Program-made: the position numbers and the translations under genes
In this document: piece after piece, positions 14,702-23,129 of the stretch
Layout: each line of letters starts with the position of its first letter
How positions within the stretch are numbered: position 1 is the first letter of the stretch
Virus record (IMG/VR): IMGVR_UViG_3300024354_000013
Location: 1-64,000 of that record
Source of the DNA: a virus
Reading direction: 5' to 3' (one strand)
DNA length: 64,000 bases
Notes under the pieces: model-generated
Databases searched by the model: none
Told to the model about the DNA's origin: nothing
What the model saw: the letters and a program-made list of their open reading frames with translations, nothing else

Positions 14702-14988
14702 TGATCGTAAGCAAACGATTCTTCCCTCCTGTGATGAACGACAATGAGCAAGCTTATTTTGCTCATCTAGAGGGAGTGATAAGTTCCGTGGATGAATTAA
14801 GCACCCTTGAGATAACCAAGAACCCCCACTCTTATCACTTTAGGTTGGTACCCAGTGTACCGATGTATAACCAAATGCTGTTAGAAGAGATATTAAAACT
14901 ACATAATGTGTTCCAAATCAAGCTCAAGCTATCCAAGAGCATCAAGAGTTCAGCAACCATAGCATTCGAGATAAGTTTGGAAAATTAA
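14701..14988 (+). CDS. Hypothetical protein of 95 residues
   Basis: A mixed alpha/beta protein with no motif I recognise. It is translationally coupled to the Dps-like gene (stop-start overlap), and a promoter for the next operon overlaps its last codons. Confidence 0.55.
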   Translation: MIVSKRFFPPVMNDNEQAYFAHLEGVISSVDELSTLEITKNPHSYHFRLVPSVPMYNQMLLEEILKLHNVFQIKLKLSKSIKSSATIAFEISLEN

Positions 14989-15007
14989 TAACATGTACAT
15001 ATATTTG
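14976..15007 (+). promoter_or_regulatory. Promoter of the lysine-rich protein array
   Basis: TTTG (14976-14979), a 20-base spacer and TATATTTG (15000-15007) match the Bacteroidota consensus exactly. The expected start near 15012 gives a leader of about 20 bases before the ATG at 15032. An ATG at 14993 lies within the spacer and is discounted. Confidence 0.82.
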
Positions 15008-15031
15008 TACCAACCAAAAAAAATAAATAAT

Positions 15032-15268
15032 ATGGCAACTTACGATCCTAGTAAACGTTACACCTGGACTCCTAATGATAAGTTTGAATTCACAGGAGCA
15101 GAATTTGGTCTCATTCTGAACGCATTTCGTGCTGTTCTGAACACAGAAGAAGCTGCAAAGATTCTTCTAGCTAATGAAGCTAACCAAGTGGTAGAGCGTG
15201 CTCTTGCAGCAGCTGTTGAAGCTGATGTTGTTAAAGAAGCAGAAGAGATTAAGCAAAGCGGTTTGTGA
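15032..15268 (+). CDS. Small helical protein, first gene of the array operon
   Basis: The 78-residue protein starts MATYDPSKRYTWTPNDKFEFTGAEFG and continues with alanine- and glutamate-rich helices. It is acidic, unlike the basic proteins downstream. Similar short proteins occur in Bacteroidota phages near structural genes, but no function is known to me. Confidence 0.6.
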   Translation: MATYDPSKRYTWTPNDKFEFTGAEFGLILNAFRAVLNTEEAAKILLANEANQVVERALAAAVEADVVKEAEEIKQSGL

Positions 15269-15345
15269 GACTCTGTGGCATCCATATAATAGAACTAGAT
15301 AGGGACGGTTTATGTCCTAAATGTTTAGAAGAAAAAAACACTTAA
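15265..15345 (+). CDS. Possible 26-residue zinc-knuckle peptide
   Basis: A GTG-initiated frame overlaps the previous stop (GTGA) and encodes LCGIH then DGLCPKCLEEK, so it has a C-x2-H and C-x2-C pattern that could bind zinc. It fills the gap to the next gene exactly. Short length keeps confidence low. Confidence 0.35.
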   Translation: MRLCGIHIIELDRDGLCPKCLEEKNT

Positions 15346-15346
15346 A

Positions 15347-15772
15347 ATGGCGAAGATTAAAAAGTATCAGATTGGTGGTAAAGCAAAAGCTAAACCAGAT
15401 TCAGTGGAGAGCGAGATGTTTCCTGGGAAGAAAATCCCAAGATCTCAATCCAACTATGCCACTGGTAGAATAGCTAAGATGGCTGAGGCTGGTAAACCTA
15501 AGGTGGTGGCTATTAAGAAAGCAGCTGTTCCAAAGAAGAAACTTGGAGGTAAGCTTGCTAAACAAGCTGCTACAGCAATTGCTATGAAGAAGAAAGGCAT
15601 AAAGCCTAAAATGGATAAGGCTAAAGGTGGTAAAGAGATGATTAAGCGTGCTGACGGAAGCTATTCACAACGTGGTTTGTGGGATAATATTCGTGCCAAC
15701 AAAGGAAGTGGAAAGAAGCCAACTTCAGCAATGCTCAAACAAGAACGTAAAATAAAAGCTAAAGGTAAATAA
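15347..15772 (+). CDS. Lysine-rich protein 1 (MAKIKKYQ tag)
   Basis: A 141-residue, strongly basic protein beginning MAKIKKYQIGGKAKAKPD, with a middle part rich in Ala, Lys and Gly that recalls histone H1-like bacterial tails. It has a conserved-looking C-terminal segment (ADGSYSQRGLWDNIRANKG). Likely to bind nucleic acid or to be an internal virion protein, inferred from composition. It starts the array of five similar genes. Confidence 0.65.
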   Translation: MAKIKKYQIGGKAKAKPDSVESEMFPGKKIPRSQSNYATGRIAKMAEAGKPKVVAIKKAAVPKKKLGGKLAKQAATAIAMKKKGIKPKMDKAKGGKEMIKRADGSYSQRGLWDNIRANKGSGKKPTSAMLKQERKIKAKGK

Positions 15773-15773
15773 C

Positions 15774-16130
15774 ATGGCAAAAATGAAGAAAGCCCAAGCT
15801 GGCTTAAAAGCTTCTACAAAGCGTGTAGGTCCTGTTGATCCTTCAGGAGCATGGACAAAGGTGCAGGAAATGAACCTTCCTCCACGTAATGTAAAGACCA
15901 AGGTGAGTCTTACAAAGGACAAAGAACAAGGAGCTACATCTATGGCCAAGGGTGGTAAGTGGATTCAGAAGGCTATTAAGAAGCCTGGAGCTCTACGTAA
16001 GTCACTTGGTGCTAAACCTGGTAAACCCATCCCTGCTGGTAAGCTTGCAAAAGCTGCTAAGGCTAAGGGTAAACTTGGTCAGCGTGCTAGATTAGCAATG
16101 ACTCTCAAGAAAATGAGCAAAAAGAAATAA
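15774..16130 (+). CDS. Lysine-rich protein 2 (MAKMKKAQAG tag)
   Basis: 118 residues starting MAKMKKAQAGLKAS, with GGKWIQKAIKKPGALRKSLG in the centre and an alanine/lysine-rich end. Very basic. Same tag and composition as its neighbours. The stop overlaps the start of the next gene by one base. Confidence 0.65.
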   Translation: MAKMKKAQAGLKASTKRVGPVDPSGAWTKVQEMNLPPRNVKTKVSLTKDKEQGATSMAKGGKWIQKAIKKPGALRKSLGAKPGKPIPAGKLAKAAKAKGKLGQRARLAMTLKKMSKKK

Positions 16131-16612
16131 TGCCAACTATCAAGAAACTCTTGAAGGTTGCTCCTAGAATGCGCAACACACTTCCTCAGAATGTAACAAA
16201 GGGGAATGGTGTAAAGAACCCACAGAAGGCATCTGCTTACGTGGGAAAGGGTGTGTTGAAGAATGGTGATACAATTGCAGCTGTCAAGGGGGCTATTACA
16301 CCCGTACCCAACGGACCATTGATTAAGAAGAAGGGTCCATATGCTGGATCTACACTTAAGAAGGGTGGAAAGGTGACTGTGATGGCTGGTGGTGAGAAGC
16401 ATGTTGTATATAAGAAGACCAGTCCAACAGGTGTTGGTAAGGGAAAGAAAGGAAACATCATGGTGAATCATCCTACAAAGGATAAGGGTAAATGGGACAC
16501 CATAGATCTCACAAAAATAGGAAGAGCCAAGACTGTCAAACAGGGTGTAGCTGCTACCAAGAAATGGCACAGAGACAATCCTGATTATAAATACAAAGGC
16601 AAAAAGAAATAA
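16130..16612 (+). CDS. Lysine-rich protein 3
   Basis: 160 residues beginning MPTIKKLLKVAPRMRN, a variant of the family tag. Two glycine-rich beta-like segments (NGDTIAAVKGAITPVPNG; GGKVTVMAGGEKHVVYKK) suggest a small folded core, and a basic WHRDNPDYKYKGKKK closes it. Function unknown; operon position suggests the same process as the other array proteins. Confidence 0.6.
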   Translation: MPTIKKLLKVAPRMRNTLPQNVTKGNGVKNPQKASAYVGKGVLKNGDTIAAVKGAITPVPNGPLIKKKGPYAGSTLKKGGKVTVMAGGEKHVVYKKTSPTGVGKGKKGNIMVNHPTKDKGKWDTIDLTKIGRAKTVKQGVAATKKWHRDNPDYKYKGKKK

Positions 16613-16614
16613 CC

Positions 16615-17073
16615 ATGGCTAGGATTAAAAAAGCACAGAAAGGAGATACTCTCAGAGCATCTGTTGCCACATTCAAAAGCAGAATTGGAGACACCGCTGC
16701 TGTAAAGAAGAAAGCAGATTCTCTTGGACTCTCCACTGACAAGGTGAGGAGTGCTCTTAAGGCTAGAATAGCTGCTAAGAAGCAACGTTCTGGTGGTAAG
16801 ACACCAGCTTGGCAAAGAAAGGAAGGAAAGAATCCTTCAGGTGGTTTGAATGCAAAAGGTGTAGCGAGCTACAGAGCTGCTAATCCTGGATCTAAGCTTA
16901 AGACTGCTGTTACAACCAAACCATCTAAACTAAAACCTGGAAGCAAAGCTGCTAACAGACGTAAGAGTTTCTGTGCTAGAATGTCTGGTATGAAGAAAAG
17001 ACTGACATCTGCCAAAACTGCTAATGATCCAAACAGCAGAATTAATAAGTCTCTTCGTAAATGGAATTGCTAA
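16615..17073 (+). CDS. Lysine-rich protein 4 (DUF6321-like)
   Basis: After the tag MARIKKAQKGD the 152-residue protein contains TPAWQRKEGKNPSGGLNAKG, SFCARMSGMKKRLTSAK and NDPNSRINKSLRKWNC, which match the DUF6321 domain found in phages and some large viruses. The cysteine-containing C-terminus is well ordered compared with the basic linkers. Function unknown; packaging or DNA condensation is a guess from charge. Confidence 0.7.
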   Translation: MARIKKAQKGDTLRASVATFKSRIGDTAAVKKKADSLGLSTDKVRSALKARIAAKKQRSGGKTPAWQRKEGKNPSGGLNAKGVASYRAANPGSKLKTAVTTKPSKLKPGSKAANRRKSFCARMSGMKKRLTSAKTANDPNSRINKSLRKWNC

Positions 17074-17094
17074 CATTTAAAAACTTAAATAACA

Positions 17095-17592
17095 ATGGCA
17101 AAAATTAAGAAATATCAAGACGGTGGTAAGTCCTCCCTTGGTATGAAATCTGTTAAAGCTGGATATGATAAGAATCCTGGTGTAACAAGGGCAGACATTA
17201 TTGTAGCTGCTAAGAAGGAAGCTAAATCAGGAGCAAAGGTTAAGAAGGCTCAAGCTGGTAGCAAAGTGGCTCTTCGTACAGCTCAATTGAGAAGACTAGG
17301 CAGACTTTCTGCTAAGAACCCAGCTAAGGCAGAACAAGTGGGATCTAAGATGGTAGAGAAAGCTACACGCGTATCACGTGGTAAAGACTACTTGAAGAAG
17401 AACATCAGCAGTCTTATGCCTGAATCACGCAAGGGTAGCAAGGTGAAGAAAGCACGTAACGGAGCTACACTATCTCCTTCTAAAAAGAGTGTTTCTTCTG
17501 AGCTCGGTAGCTATAAGCGTGTAGCTGGAAAGAACCTTTCTAAGATGAAGATGGGTGGTTCTATGAAAAAATGCAGAGGAGGTTGCTATTAA
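17095..17592 (+). CDS. Lysine-rich protein 5 with repeated KVKKAQAG motifs
   Basis: 165 residues opening MAKIKKYQDGGKSSLG. The tag recurs internally as AKVKKAQAGSK and SKVKKARNGAT, and the end is KKCRGGCY. Recurrence of the motif inside one chain suggests that it is a binding or processing element, not merely a start-site artefact. Confidence 0.65.
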   Translation: MAKIKKYQDGGKSSLGMKSVKAGYDKNPGVTRADIIVAAKKEAKSGAKVKKAQAGSKVALRTAQLRRLGRLSAKNPAKAEQVGSKMVEKATRVSRGKDYLKKNISSLMPESRKGSKVKKARNGATLSPSKKSVSSELGSYKRVAGKNLSKMKMGGSMKKCRGGCY

Positions 17593-17593
17593 T

Positions 17594-17734
17594 ATGAAAG
17601 CAGGAAAACCAAAGAAGGCCCCAAAGGTGCCACCACCTAAGCCTATCAATGCCAATTATATGAAAGAGGCTGATACCAAACTTAGGAGGTCCAGTAAAAT
17701 GTGGCCCATGAAATCAAAACGTCTATCTAAATAG
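17594..17734 (+). CDS. Small basic proline-rich protein (46 residues)
   Basis: A basic peptide beginning MKAGKPKKAPKVPPPKP, starting 1 base after the preceding stop region and followed by the array terminator. Coupled position and charge support it as the last gene of the operon. Confidence 0.55.
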   Translation: MKAGKPKKAPKVPPPKPINANYMKEADTKLRRSSKMWPMKSKRLSK

Positions 17735-17763
17735 TTATTGTTTCATAGTGTTGTTTGTTTAAT

Positions 17764-17797
17764 AAAAGCCTCTTTTATCAAGAGGCTTTTTTATTTT
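17764..17797 (+). terminator. Terminator of the lysine-rich array
   Basis: AAAAGCCTCTT (17764-17774) pairs with AAGAGGCTTTT (17780-17790) around a 5-base loop, with T-rich sequence after it. A textbook rho-independent terminator. Confidence 0.9.
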
Positions 17798-17803
17798 CAT
17801 CAT

Positions 17804-18436
17804 ATGGTAAAACTAACATGTATATGTCCTGTGTGGAAAAGACCACAGAGAACTATCAGAGCCATAGAGTCTGTTGTAGCCCAGAAGTTTGATGGTTGGG
17901 AGGCGCTGTTTATTGGAGACAAATGCCCAGAGTTTCAAAAGAATATTGACGAGGGTGTATTTAAGAAATACGAAGAACAGGTGGCAGCTACAGGCAATCA
18001 CATCCTCTTCCATAATATGGATGAACATTTTGGTGGATGGGGACATGGAGCACGCAAATATGGTATTGACATAGCTCAAGGAGAATATGTATGCTTCCTA
18101 GACAACGATGATGTCCTATTACCAAATCATTTTGAGAACTATTACAGCTTTATGCAAGAGAATCCAGACATTCACGCAGGCTATTTTAATGCACGTACAG
18201 AGCCCTGGAAAAAGAACAGAACATCTTGTCTATCTAGAGGAGGCATTGGAAATGCAGAACTTATGATAAGAACAGATGTGCTCAGGAAAAACTATAGGCT
18301 AGATCCAGAATATGAACACGACTGGAGACTGGTGGATAGGATGTTAAACTACGGATATAAGTTTAAGAAGAGCAAAGCTGCTCCTACATACATCATCATG
18401 AGTGTTCCTAACTACCGAGAAACCACTATTGACTAA
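17804..18436 (+). CDS. Family 2 glycosyltransferase
   Basis: 210 residues with the GT2 opening KLTCICPVWKRPQRTIRAIESV, the acidic metal site CFLDNDDVLLPNHF, and EHDWRLVDRM later. The start at 17804 is chosen because upstream codons lie in the terminator hairpin. It transfers a sugar from a nucleotide donor; donor and acceptor are unknown. The stop overlaps the next glycosyltransferase start. Confidence 0.82.
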   Translation: MVKLTCICPVWKRPQRTIRAIESVVAQKFDGWEALFIGDKCPEFQKNIDEGVFKKYEEQVAATGNHILFHNMDEHFGGWGHGARKYGIDIAQGEYVCFLDNDDVLLPNHFENYYSFMQENPDIHAGYFNARTEPWKKNRTSCLSRGGIGNAELMIRTDVLRKNYRLDPEYEHDWRLVDRMLNYGYKFKKSKAAPTYIIMSVPNYRETTID

Positions 18437-19116
18437 TGATTACAGTGATTATTCCTGCTTACAAGGCAACCAAATACATAGATGAATGTCTTGCATCCCT
18501 GCAAGGGGCTGAGATATTAGTGGGAATAGATAATTGTAAAGAAACTTTTGACCATTTAGTGGGTAGAACAGACATAAAATCGTTCTATTTTGCACAAAAT
18601 GTGGGACCGTTTGTTGTTAAAAACACATTAATAGACGAAGCTTCTAATGATAAAATCCTGTTCTTTGATTCTGATGATGTGCTTGCAGAGGGTGTGCTAG
18701 ACAGAATAGAACAGGCGCTCAATATTGTAGACTATATAAAGCTCAATTACATCAACTTTACACACAATATAAATCCTAAAGGACATGTAATGAATGATGC
18801 TGTAATAGCCATCAATCGTCCTGTGTTTAATGAGTTGAATGGATTCCAACCATGGAGATGTGGAGCTGATACAGAGCTAGCTAAGCGCCTTGAGTTCAAT
18901 AAGAAGAAACATATAGTGCTAGATGATGTAACGTATTACAGAAGACTGCATGATAACAATCTCACTCTTAGGAAGGAAACAGGACATGGTTCTGTCATAA
19001 GACAGAAATATGTTCAATACATTGCTGCACACGAAAGATCTAAACAGTGGGAAAACCCAACACATAAACACACACAAGGATATGTTACTTATACAACAAC
19101 CCATAGAGGAGCTTAA
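18436..19116 (+). CDS. Family 2 glycosyltransferase
   Basis: 226 residues with MITVIIPAYKATKYIDECL, the DxD-type ILFFDSDDVLAEGV near residue 80, and FQPWRCGADTELAKRLE as the acceptor-side motif. It is coupled to the upstream GT2 gene by a 1-base overlap, and the beta-propeller gene starts inside its 3' end. Probably both transferases extend one glycan. Confidence 0.82.
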   Translation: MITVIIPAYKATKYIDECLASLQGAEILVGIDNCKETFDHLVGRTDIKSFYFAQNVGPFVVKNTLIDEASNDKILFFDSDDVLAEGVLDRIEQALNIVDYIKLNYINFTHNINPKGHVMNDAVIAINRPVFNELNGFQPWRCGADTELAKRLEFNKKKHIVLDDVTYYRRLHDNNLTLRKETGHGSVIRQKYVQYIAAHERSKQWENPTHKHTQGYVTYTTTHRGA

Positions 19117-19948
19117 AATAGCTCCTGAAGTGACAGTAGGAAATAGAAAGAGATATTCTACAGCCACAGCTGTAGCATGGATAAATGATAACAAACTTGT
19201 ATCAGCTGCCTTTAATAGCAGGAATATATATCTAATAGAGCTGAAAGACGATGGTACATCGCAGATATTGGATGTTATAAAAGCCCCATACAATCCAGAC
19301 TTGATGGATTATAAAAATGGTATGATAGTCACATCAGACTATCCTTATTCAGATCAACATGGACATGCGTCCATATTTGATGTTGTAGATGATAAGATAG
19401 TGTACAGGAAGAGCATTACACTTCCTAACACCAAGTCTCATGGCTGTGAGATAGTGGATGATAACACTGTCATCATCACTAGTAACAGTGACCACAATAA
19501 AGGCTGCCTGTTTGTAGACATCAATAAGGGGATAGTTAAAAGCACCCTAACAAACATGGACCACTATCCAAAAGATGCCTATATAAAGGATGACAGACTC
19601 TTAGTGATATGTGCAAAGAGTCTTCCCCAGATAGGACAAACCACCGTGATTGGTGAGTCTGTGCTCTACCTATTTGACCTATCTACATTAAGTAGAATTA
19701 GTGAGGTGAGATTTCATGGACAGACTGACTCTCTCACCATGGATGGAAATGATGTGTTCATAACCATCCAAGGAGATGATACAGTGGCACATTGCACACT
19801 GATGGATGATGTATTGTCTTATTTTGGTAGAACTGGTGGATTCAACTTCCCACACGGTATAGATGCCCTAAATGGTAAAGTGGCTGTCACAAACTATGGA
19901 GACAACACTATTAGGATATATAACAAGGAAGAACTAAAGACCAATTAA
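19082..19948 (+). CDS. Beta-propeller protein (YVTN/SMP-30-like)
   Basis: This 288-residue protein is made of repeated four-stranded blades, seen as repeating segments such as KLVSAAFNSRNIYLIEL, GMIVTSDYPYSDQHGHASIFDV and KVAVTNYGDNTIRIYN. No enzyme motif is clear. Within a glycosyltransferase cluster it could bind or sense glycan, or act as a lactonase-like fold; neither is shown. The start at 19082 leaves a 35-base overlap with the upstream gene. Its 3' end overlaps the convergent gene by 15 bases. Confidence 0.65.
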   Translation: MLLIQQPIEELKIAPEVTVGNRKRYSTATAVAWINDNKLVSAAFNSRNIYLIELKDDGTSQILDVIKAPYNPDLMDYKNGMIVTSDYPYSDQHGHASIFDVVDDKIVYRKSITLPNTKSHGCEIVDDNTVIITSNSDHNKGCLFVDINKGIVKSTLTNMDHYPKDAYIKDDRLLVICAKSLPQIGQTTVIGESVLYLFDLSTLSRISEVRFHGQTDSLTMDGNDVFITIQGDDTVAHCTLMDDVLSYFGRTGGFNFPHGIDALNGKVAVTNYGDNTIRIYNKEELKTN

Positions 19949-20587
19949 TGTCTTATAAGAGGATGCTGATGTAGCATTTTTCATGTAATACATAAACTCT
20001 TCACTAGCCTTAGCTTCCTCTATAGAGAATTCCCATGGGTAGTGTCTGGCCACATATGGAAATGTTGTAGACCCTCCACCTATAAAATACCCACCTAGCC
20101 TATATAGAGCAAACGTGGTATCTATTTGCACCTCAAGCGCCACATCTTCTTTAACAGGAGATTTCTGCCACCTGTCTCTTTCATACAAATGCAGACGGTT
20201 ATAATAGGGAGACTTGCTCTCCACCCTCTGCCAATCTAATCCTAACCCCACCTTATTCAATTCTAGGCTGTTCAATCTATCCTGCAGATAGAGAAGTGTG
20301 TCATTGGGTGTCTCTTCTAACCCCATGTCTGGGTCTGTAACAACATATGGACAGTCTTTAAACTGCCCCACTACACCCGCTAACCAGGGAGCAGCTACCC
20401 CTACATTATTATTTAACCTCATTATTGTACAGGGGTTGGTTGCATACCATTCTAGAAGAGGGGGATAGGTGGAGGCATTATCCACAATAATCACATCCCC
20501 CACCCCGTCATATTCTTTTATTCTCTCCACCATAGCCTTAGGCCATGTGAGCAGATTTCTGTTATTTATTATAACTGGAATGTTCAT
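19934..20587 (-). CDS. Family 2-like glycosyltransferase
   Basis: 217 residues with a GT-A opening MNIPVIINNRNLLTWPKAM, IIVDNASTYPPLLEWY, the NNNVGVAAPWL motif and the DxD-like VVTDPDMGLEE. The last part (GGYFIGGGSTTFP) is typical of rhamnosyl- or galactosyl-type GT2 relatives. It is the last gene of a leftward glycan cluster and overlaps the upstream methyltransferase by 4 bases. Confidence 0.75.
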   Translation of the reverse strand: MNIPVIINNRNLLTWPKAMVERIKEYDGVGDVIIVDNASTYPPLLEWYATNPCTIMRLNNNVGVAAPWLAGVVGQFKDCPYVVTDPDMGLEETPNDTLLYLQDRLNSLELNKVGLGLDWQRVESKSPYYNRLHLYERDRWQKSPVKEDVALEVQIDTTFALYRLGGYFIGGGSTTFPYVARHYPWEFSIEEAKASEEFMYYMKNATSASSYKTLIGL

Positions 20588-21120
20588 CTCTTTTGTATGA
20601 TAAGAAGTTTAGCATCGTTTACAAGGGTCATAAAGTGATCACGTCCATCTAACCACTCAGTGATCCTCTTGATAGTATCTTGTCTATTGGCATGTCCAGC
20701 GTGTAAATCTTCAATAAAATAATATCCTCCTACTCTCAGATCTTCCCATAGTATTTTGAACGAAGCTACAATGTGATCACCCACATGACTTCCATCATCA
20801 ATAATAAAATGGGGTGCTCCACTTTTATCTATAACTCCTTTCATAAACTGTTTGTCTGACTGGTCTCCTATGTATATATTGAATCCAGACACATGGTTGT
20901 GCACATTAGGATCAATATCCACAGCATGTATGTCCAGTTCAGGATTGTATTCTCTCCACATTCTGAGAGAGTCCCCATGCCATATTCCTATTTCTAGGAG
21001 TATATATCTTCCTGTCTCAGGAATGTACATATCATACACCTGTGTATATCCATGCTTCTCGTAGTGTTCTGTACCCTTGTCAGTTTTATTACGATTGGCA
21101 ATTTCTGTAAGTCTTCTCAT
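20584..21120 (-). CDS. Class I SAM-dependent methyltransferase (macrocin-type)
   Basis: 178 residues beginning IANRNKTDKGTEHYEKHGYTQVY, with LEIGIWHGDSLRMW as the SAM loop, VDIDPNV at strand 2 and HFIIDDGSHVGDH. This series resembles demethylmacrocin O-methyltransferases that methylate sugar hydroxyls. Its place between two glycosyltransferase genes supports a sugar substrate. Confidence 0.75.
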   Translation of the reverse strand: MRRLTEIANRNKTDKGTEHYEKHGYTQVYDMYIPETGRYILLEIGIWHGDSLRMWREYNPELDIHAVDIDPNVHNHVSGFNIYIGDQSDKQFMKGVIDKSGAPHFIIDDGSHVGDHIVASFKILWEDLRVGGYYFIEDLHAGHANRQDTIKRITEWLDGRDHFMTLVNDAKLLIIQKR

Positions 21121-21124
21121 AAAA

Positions 21125-21691
21125 TTAGTTGTGTACGAATAACACTTTATTAATTTTCACAATGGGCTCGTCAGGGAACATCTCTCTGAACTTATTCACA
21201 AACCACCCATCAGCATCATATCTAACACCCAGCTCAATCTGCTGAGCTAAGTCTCTACGCGTGGCAAATGCTCCCATGTCAATTCTCCCATTGGCAGGCT
21301 CACATTGAAAATATGCATAGTCATAATGGGAATGCACCATATCCCAATAAATCATTCCTGGATTATTATTAGACGCAAGGGCTATTTCTTTTATGAAGTT
21401 GGGAGTGTAATAGTTGTCATCTCCCGTCATTACAACATACTGGGCACTGCTCTGTTGCTTTCCATACTCCCTTGGTGTATGGCCAAAGTTGTTATAACGT
21501 ATGTTCATCTTTGACCACATGATTCTCTTGTCCATTAAGCTTTGTACAAGCTGTACATTCTCTACATCCTCTGGATTGTCAATAACAACGTGTGCCACCC
21601 AGTCTGGATGGGTTTGTGCTAATAGAGACAACAACATGCTTTTTAAGGGAACAATGCGATTATATGTTGGAATTATGAAGTCTACTAACAT
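21125..21691 (-). CDS. Family 2 glycosyltransferase
   Basis: 188 residues with VDFIIPTYNRIVPLKSMLLSLLAQTH and the metal site YVVMTGDDNYYTPNF. It is compact, lacking extensions of larger GT2 enzymes. The 5' end overlaps the upstream glycosyltransferase by 32 bases. Donor and acceptor unknown. Confidence 0.78.
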   Translation of the reverse strand: MLVDFIIPTYNRIVPLKSMLLSLLAQTHPDWVAHVVIDNPEDVENVQLVQSLMDKRIMWSKMNIRYNNFGHTPREYGKQQSSAQYVVMTGDDNYYTPNFIKEIALASNNNPGMIYWDMVHSHYDYAYFQCEPANGRIDMGAFATRRDLAQQIELGVRYDADGWFVNKFREMFPDEPIVKINKVLFVHN

Positions 21692-22421
21692 AGTCTTTCA
21701 GCATTTGTGTGTAGTCGTGATTCCAATGAGGCTTAAGCTCTATTTCTCCTGTAGGTATTTTACCCTGCGCTCTTAAGTTTTCTACGTGTAAACTATGTCT
21801 TTGTATGACATTGGGTTTGCCAGGAACATCGTGTCCTTGTCCAGACATGTGATATCCTCTGCCTCCCCACATATAAAACCAACTAGCTTCTTCTTTAGGA
21901 GGAGATGCAAAGAGTCTTCCACCATGAGCATGTAAACGTTCTATGAATGTCATATCATATCCAGCATTCTCAATAGGATGGCCACCTATGGCTTCCCATG
22001 CAGACTTCCTAAATACAATACCAGAATTCCCTATCCATGTAATATCTGTTATTCTATCACCATTAAAGAACACTCCTGGGTTCCAATGCATGATGTTCAC
22101 ATCATCTGTGAAATATTTAGCTACATTCTGTAAATGCCAAGGAACAGCAACATCATCATCATCCCACTGGCATATAATATCTCCTTTACAGATGTCTGTA
22201 GCGTAGTTTTCTTTGTCACCAATGGTGCTAAAGGTGTAATCCAGGTTGTATATTCTCACCTGTGGATGATTATATCTCAGCTTCTGCAGAGGATAGTCAT
22301 TCACTATAACTAGCTCACACCTGTCTGCAGGGTAGTCCTGCTTGAGGAAAGAATGTAAACTCTCCTCAAGCGTATCCACCCTACCATAAGTGATCATTTT
22401 ACATGATATTAGTGGCAGCAT
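21660..22421 (-). CDS. Family 2 glycosyltransferase
   Basis: 253 residues beginning LPLISCKMITYGRVDTLEESL, with ICQWDDDDVAVPWHLQ as the acidic metal-binding site and WIGNSGIVFRKSAWEAIGG. The start at 22421 keeps the first beta strand; an internal ATG at 22397 would truncate it. First gene of the leftward glycan cluster. Confidence 0.8.
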   Translation of the reverse strand: MLPLISCKMITYGRVDTLEESLHSFLKQDYPADRCELVIVNDYPLQKLRYNHPQVRIYNLDYTFSTIGDKENYATDICKGDIICQWDDDDVAVPWHLQNVAKYFTDDVNIMHWNPGVFFNGDRITDITWIGNSGIVFRKSAWEAIGGHPIENAGYDMTFIERLHAHGGRLFASPPKEEASWFYMWGGRGYHMSGQGHDVPGKPNVIQRHSLHVENLRAQGKIPTGEIELKPHWNHDYTQMLKDYVSRLHNSNI

Positions 22422-22701
22422 AAAAACGTTCTACATCTTCTGATTCTAAATAGATTTCACTCTGAAAGGTGTTTCTCTGACGTTTAACACCCTTCACCTT
22501 ATTGTTTCTAGGATCTACGTCAGGTACTTCCTGACTTCTTTCATGTAAATCATCTAACAAGACTAACAGTCTTCCATCCTCAATACCCACAGTGCGAATC
22601 ACCTTGTTCATGTTAAAGCTGTCTCTAAATACATTGTACACAGGATTGTCTGGTGTACCGCTCTTAAGCTCCTTACGAGTGTAAAAGAATTGATTTTTCA
22701 T
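22399..22701 (-). CDS. Hypothetical protein of 100 residues
   Basis: A charged mixed protein with no recognised motif. Its start overlaps the metalloprotease-like gene by 4 bases and its end overlaps the glycosyltransferase by 23 bases. Confidence 0.55.
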   Translation of the reverse strand: MKNQFFYTRKELKSGTPDNPVYNVFRDSFNMNKVIRTVGIEDGRLLVLLDDLHERSQEVPDVDPRNNKVKGVKRQRNTFQSEIYLESEDVERFYAATNIM

Positions 22702-23129
22702 TTGAGTTTGTTATAAAATTGATTTGTTAAATACTGCATTTGATAGGCGTAGGTTTCCTCTGTATGCTCATTTAATGGCACACCTGCCCAATCCATAATA
22801 TTGAGCGTTGCATGAAACAACTCATGACTATTTATGCTTATGTCATCAGCTGTTGGAAGCCATATAATGGGAGCTTTTCCATCCACAATACCGAATGTAA
22901 TGCCCCTGCAATCAAGGTCACCACCCACCACTGTACTATCTAGGTTTTCTCTAATATACTTAGCAGCATACCCTGTATCTTTTGTAATGATAACTTTTAC
23001 ATCCATGTCAAATGTTCCTCCAGGGATGGTGAACTTGCATGATCTGTAGAAATCTTCATCATTAAGATATACAATAACAGCTATTGCAAACAGCAGTGAT
23101 AAACCTGCTATAATTAAGTTAGTTTTCAT
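22698..23129 (-). CDS. Membrane-anchored zincin-like metallopeptidase
   Basis: 143 residues. An N-terminal anchor (LIIAGLSLLFAIAVIVYL) is followed by a small domain with NSHELFHATLN, an HExxH motif near residue 105, and EETYAYQMQYL downstream, where a Glu could be the third zinc ligand. This arrangement fits a minimal zinc metallopeptidase facing the periplasm. Possible targets are envelope or virion proteins, which is speculation. The fold around HExxH is short, so an inactive relative cannot be excluded. Confidence 0.6.
   Translation of the reverse strand: MKTNLIIAGLSLLFAIAVIVYLNDEDFYRSCKFTIPGGTFDMDVKVIITKDTGYAAKYIRENLDSTVVGGDLDCRGITFGIVDGKAPIIWLPTADDISINSHELFHATLNIMDWAGVPLNEHTEETYAYQMQYLTNQFYNKLK

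Noticed and set aside
16079-16570. 163-codon minus-strand frame opposite the lysine-rich genes
   Set aside because: It is a by-product of the lysine-rich codons on the other strand and crosses two well-supported genes.
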